Positions 5,603-5,663 of a stretch of 5,663 nt of DNA are shown here, piece by piece (the stretch's first letter is position 1; each line of letters starts with the position of its first letter). This DNA comes from Kmv34 sp964524965 (lineage in GTDB: Bacteria; Aerophobota; Aerophobia; Aerophobales; B3-G15), in contig CAZGDY010000105.1 of NCBI GenBank assembly GCA_964524965.1, forward strand, positions 1 through 5,663, in the 5' to 3' direction. Position numbers and translations under genes: made by a program. Under the pieces are notes generated by a model, which saw only the letters and a program-made list of their open reading frames with translations, did no database searches and was not told the origin of the DNA.

Positions 5603-5663
5603 AAAAGATAGCCCTAACAAGAATAACAGAGAAAGGCTGGAAATCTTACGGTCCTTTATACAT
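5599..5663 (+). CDS. Start of an unidentified gene, third in the sucCD operon (C-terminus beyond right edge)
   Basis: An ATG at 5599-5601 overlaps the sucD TGA as ATGA, the same arrangement as sucC/sucD. The frame is open for 21 codons to the edge, beginning MKKIALTRITEKGWKSYGPL. The ribosome site is weak: GGAG at 5575-5578 is 20 bases away, so re-initiation after sucD is likely. I do not recognise the protein from 21 residues. It does not look like the usual N-terminus of a Kor alpha, beta or ferredoxin-like subunit. The repeated overlap and lysine-rich start make a real gene likely. Confidence 0.6.
   Translation, partial: MKKIALTRITEKGWKSYGPLY

Overview
The window looks like part of a bacterial, AT-rich draft scaffold, probably from an anaerobe. 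The bacterial assignment rests on Shine-Dalgarno sites, a textbook -35/-10 promoter and a Sec-type signal peptide. A ferredoxin-type 2-oxoacid oxidoreductase subunit next to succinyl-CoA ligase suggests anaerobic metabolism. AGA/AGG arginine codons are frequent, and the style resembles uncultivated candidate-phylum genomes, but the exact lineage cannot be fixed from the sequence. A run of ten Ns at 2236-2245 shows that two contigs were joined, so the left third and the right two thirds may not be true neighbours.

Layout. 1-2192 (minus) is the N-terminal 730 codons of a large secreted multi-domain protein that runs off the left edge. It has a signal peptide, an Ig-like domain, a lectin-like beta-sandwich, a domain I do not recognise, a DUF2341 domain and a concanavalin-like domain. 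2193-2235 holds its ribosome binding site, and 2236-2245 is the gap. 2246-2576 is non-coding and carries G-rich runs on the plus strand. 2577-3140 (minus) is korC, the gamma subunit of 2-oxoacid (probably 2-oxoglutarate):ferredoxin oxidoreductase. 3141-3581 is a divergent intergenic region with a consensus promoter for korC, a tandem TATAAT array and three copies of a 9-mer, two of them forming an inverted repeat. 3582-4721 (sucC) and 4718-5602 (sucD) are the two subunits of succinyl-CoA ligase, overlapping by ATGA. A further gene starts inside the sucD stop codon at 5599 and runs off the right edge.

How the genes work together. KorC belongs to the enzyme that makes succinyl-CoA from 2-oxoglutarate with ferredoxin as electron acceptor. 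SucCD converts succinyl-CoA to succinate with substrate-level phosphorylation, or runs in reverse. The korC/sucCD divergon is therefore metabolically coherent. However, korA, korB and korD are absent from the window, and korC has its own promoter, so it looks like a detached gamma subunit. The secreted protein is unrelated to this pathway. I see no phage, transposon, CRISPR, RNA gene or clearly novel defence or metabolic system. The most unusual points are the SucC nucleotide-loop substitutions, the korC/sucC regulatory region and the unrecognised domain of the secreted protein.
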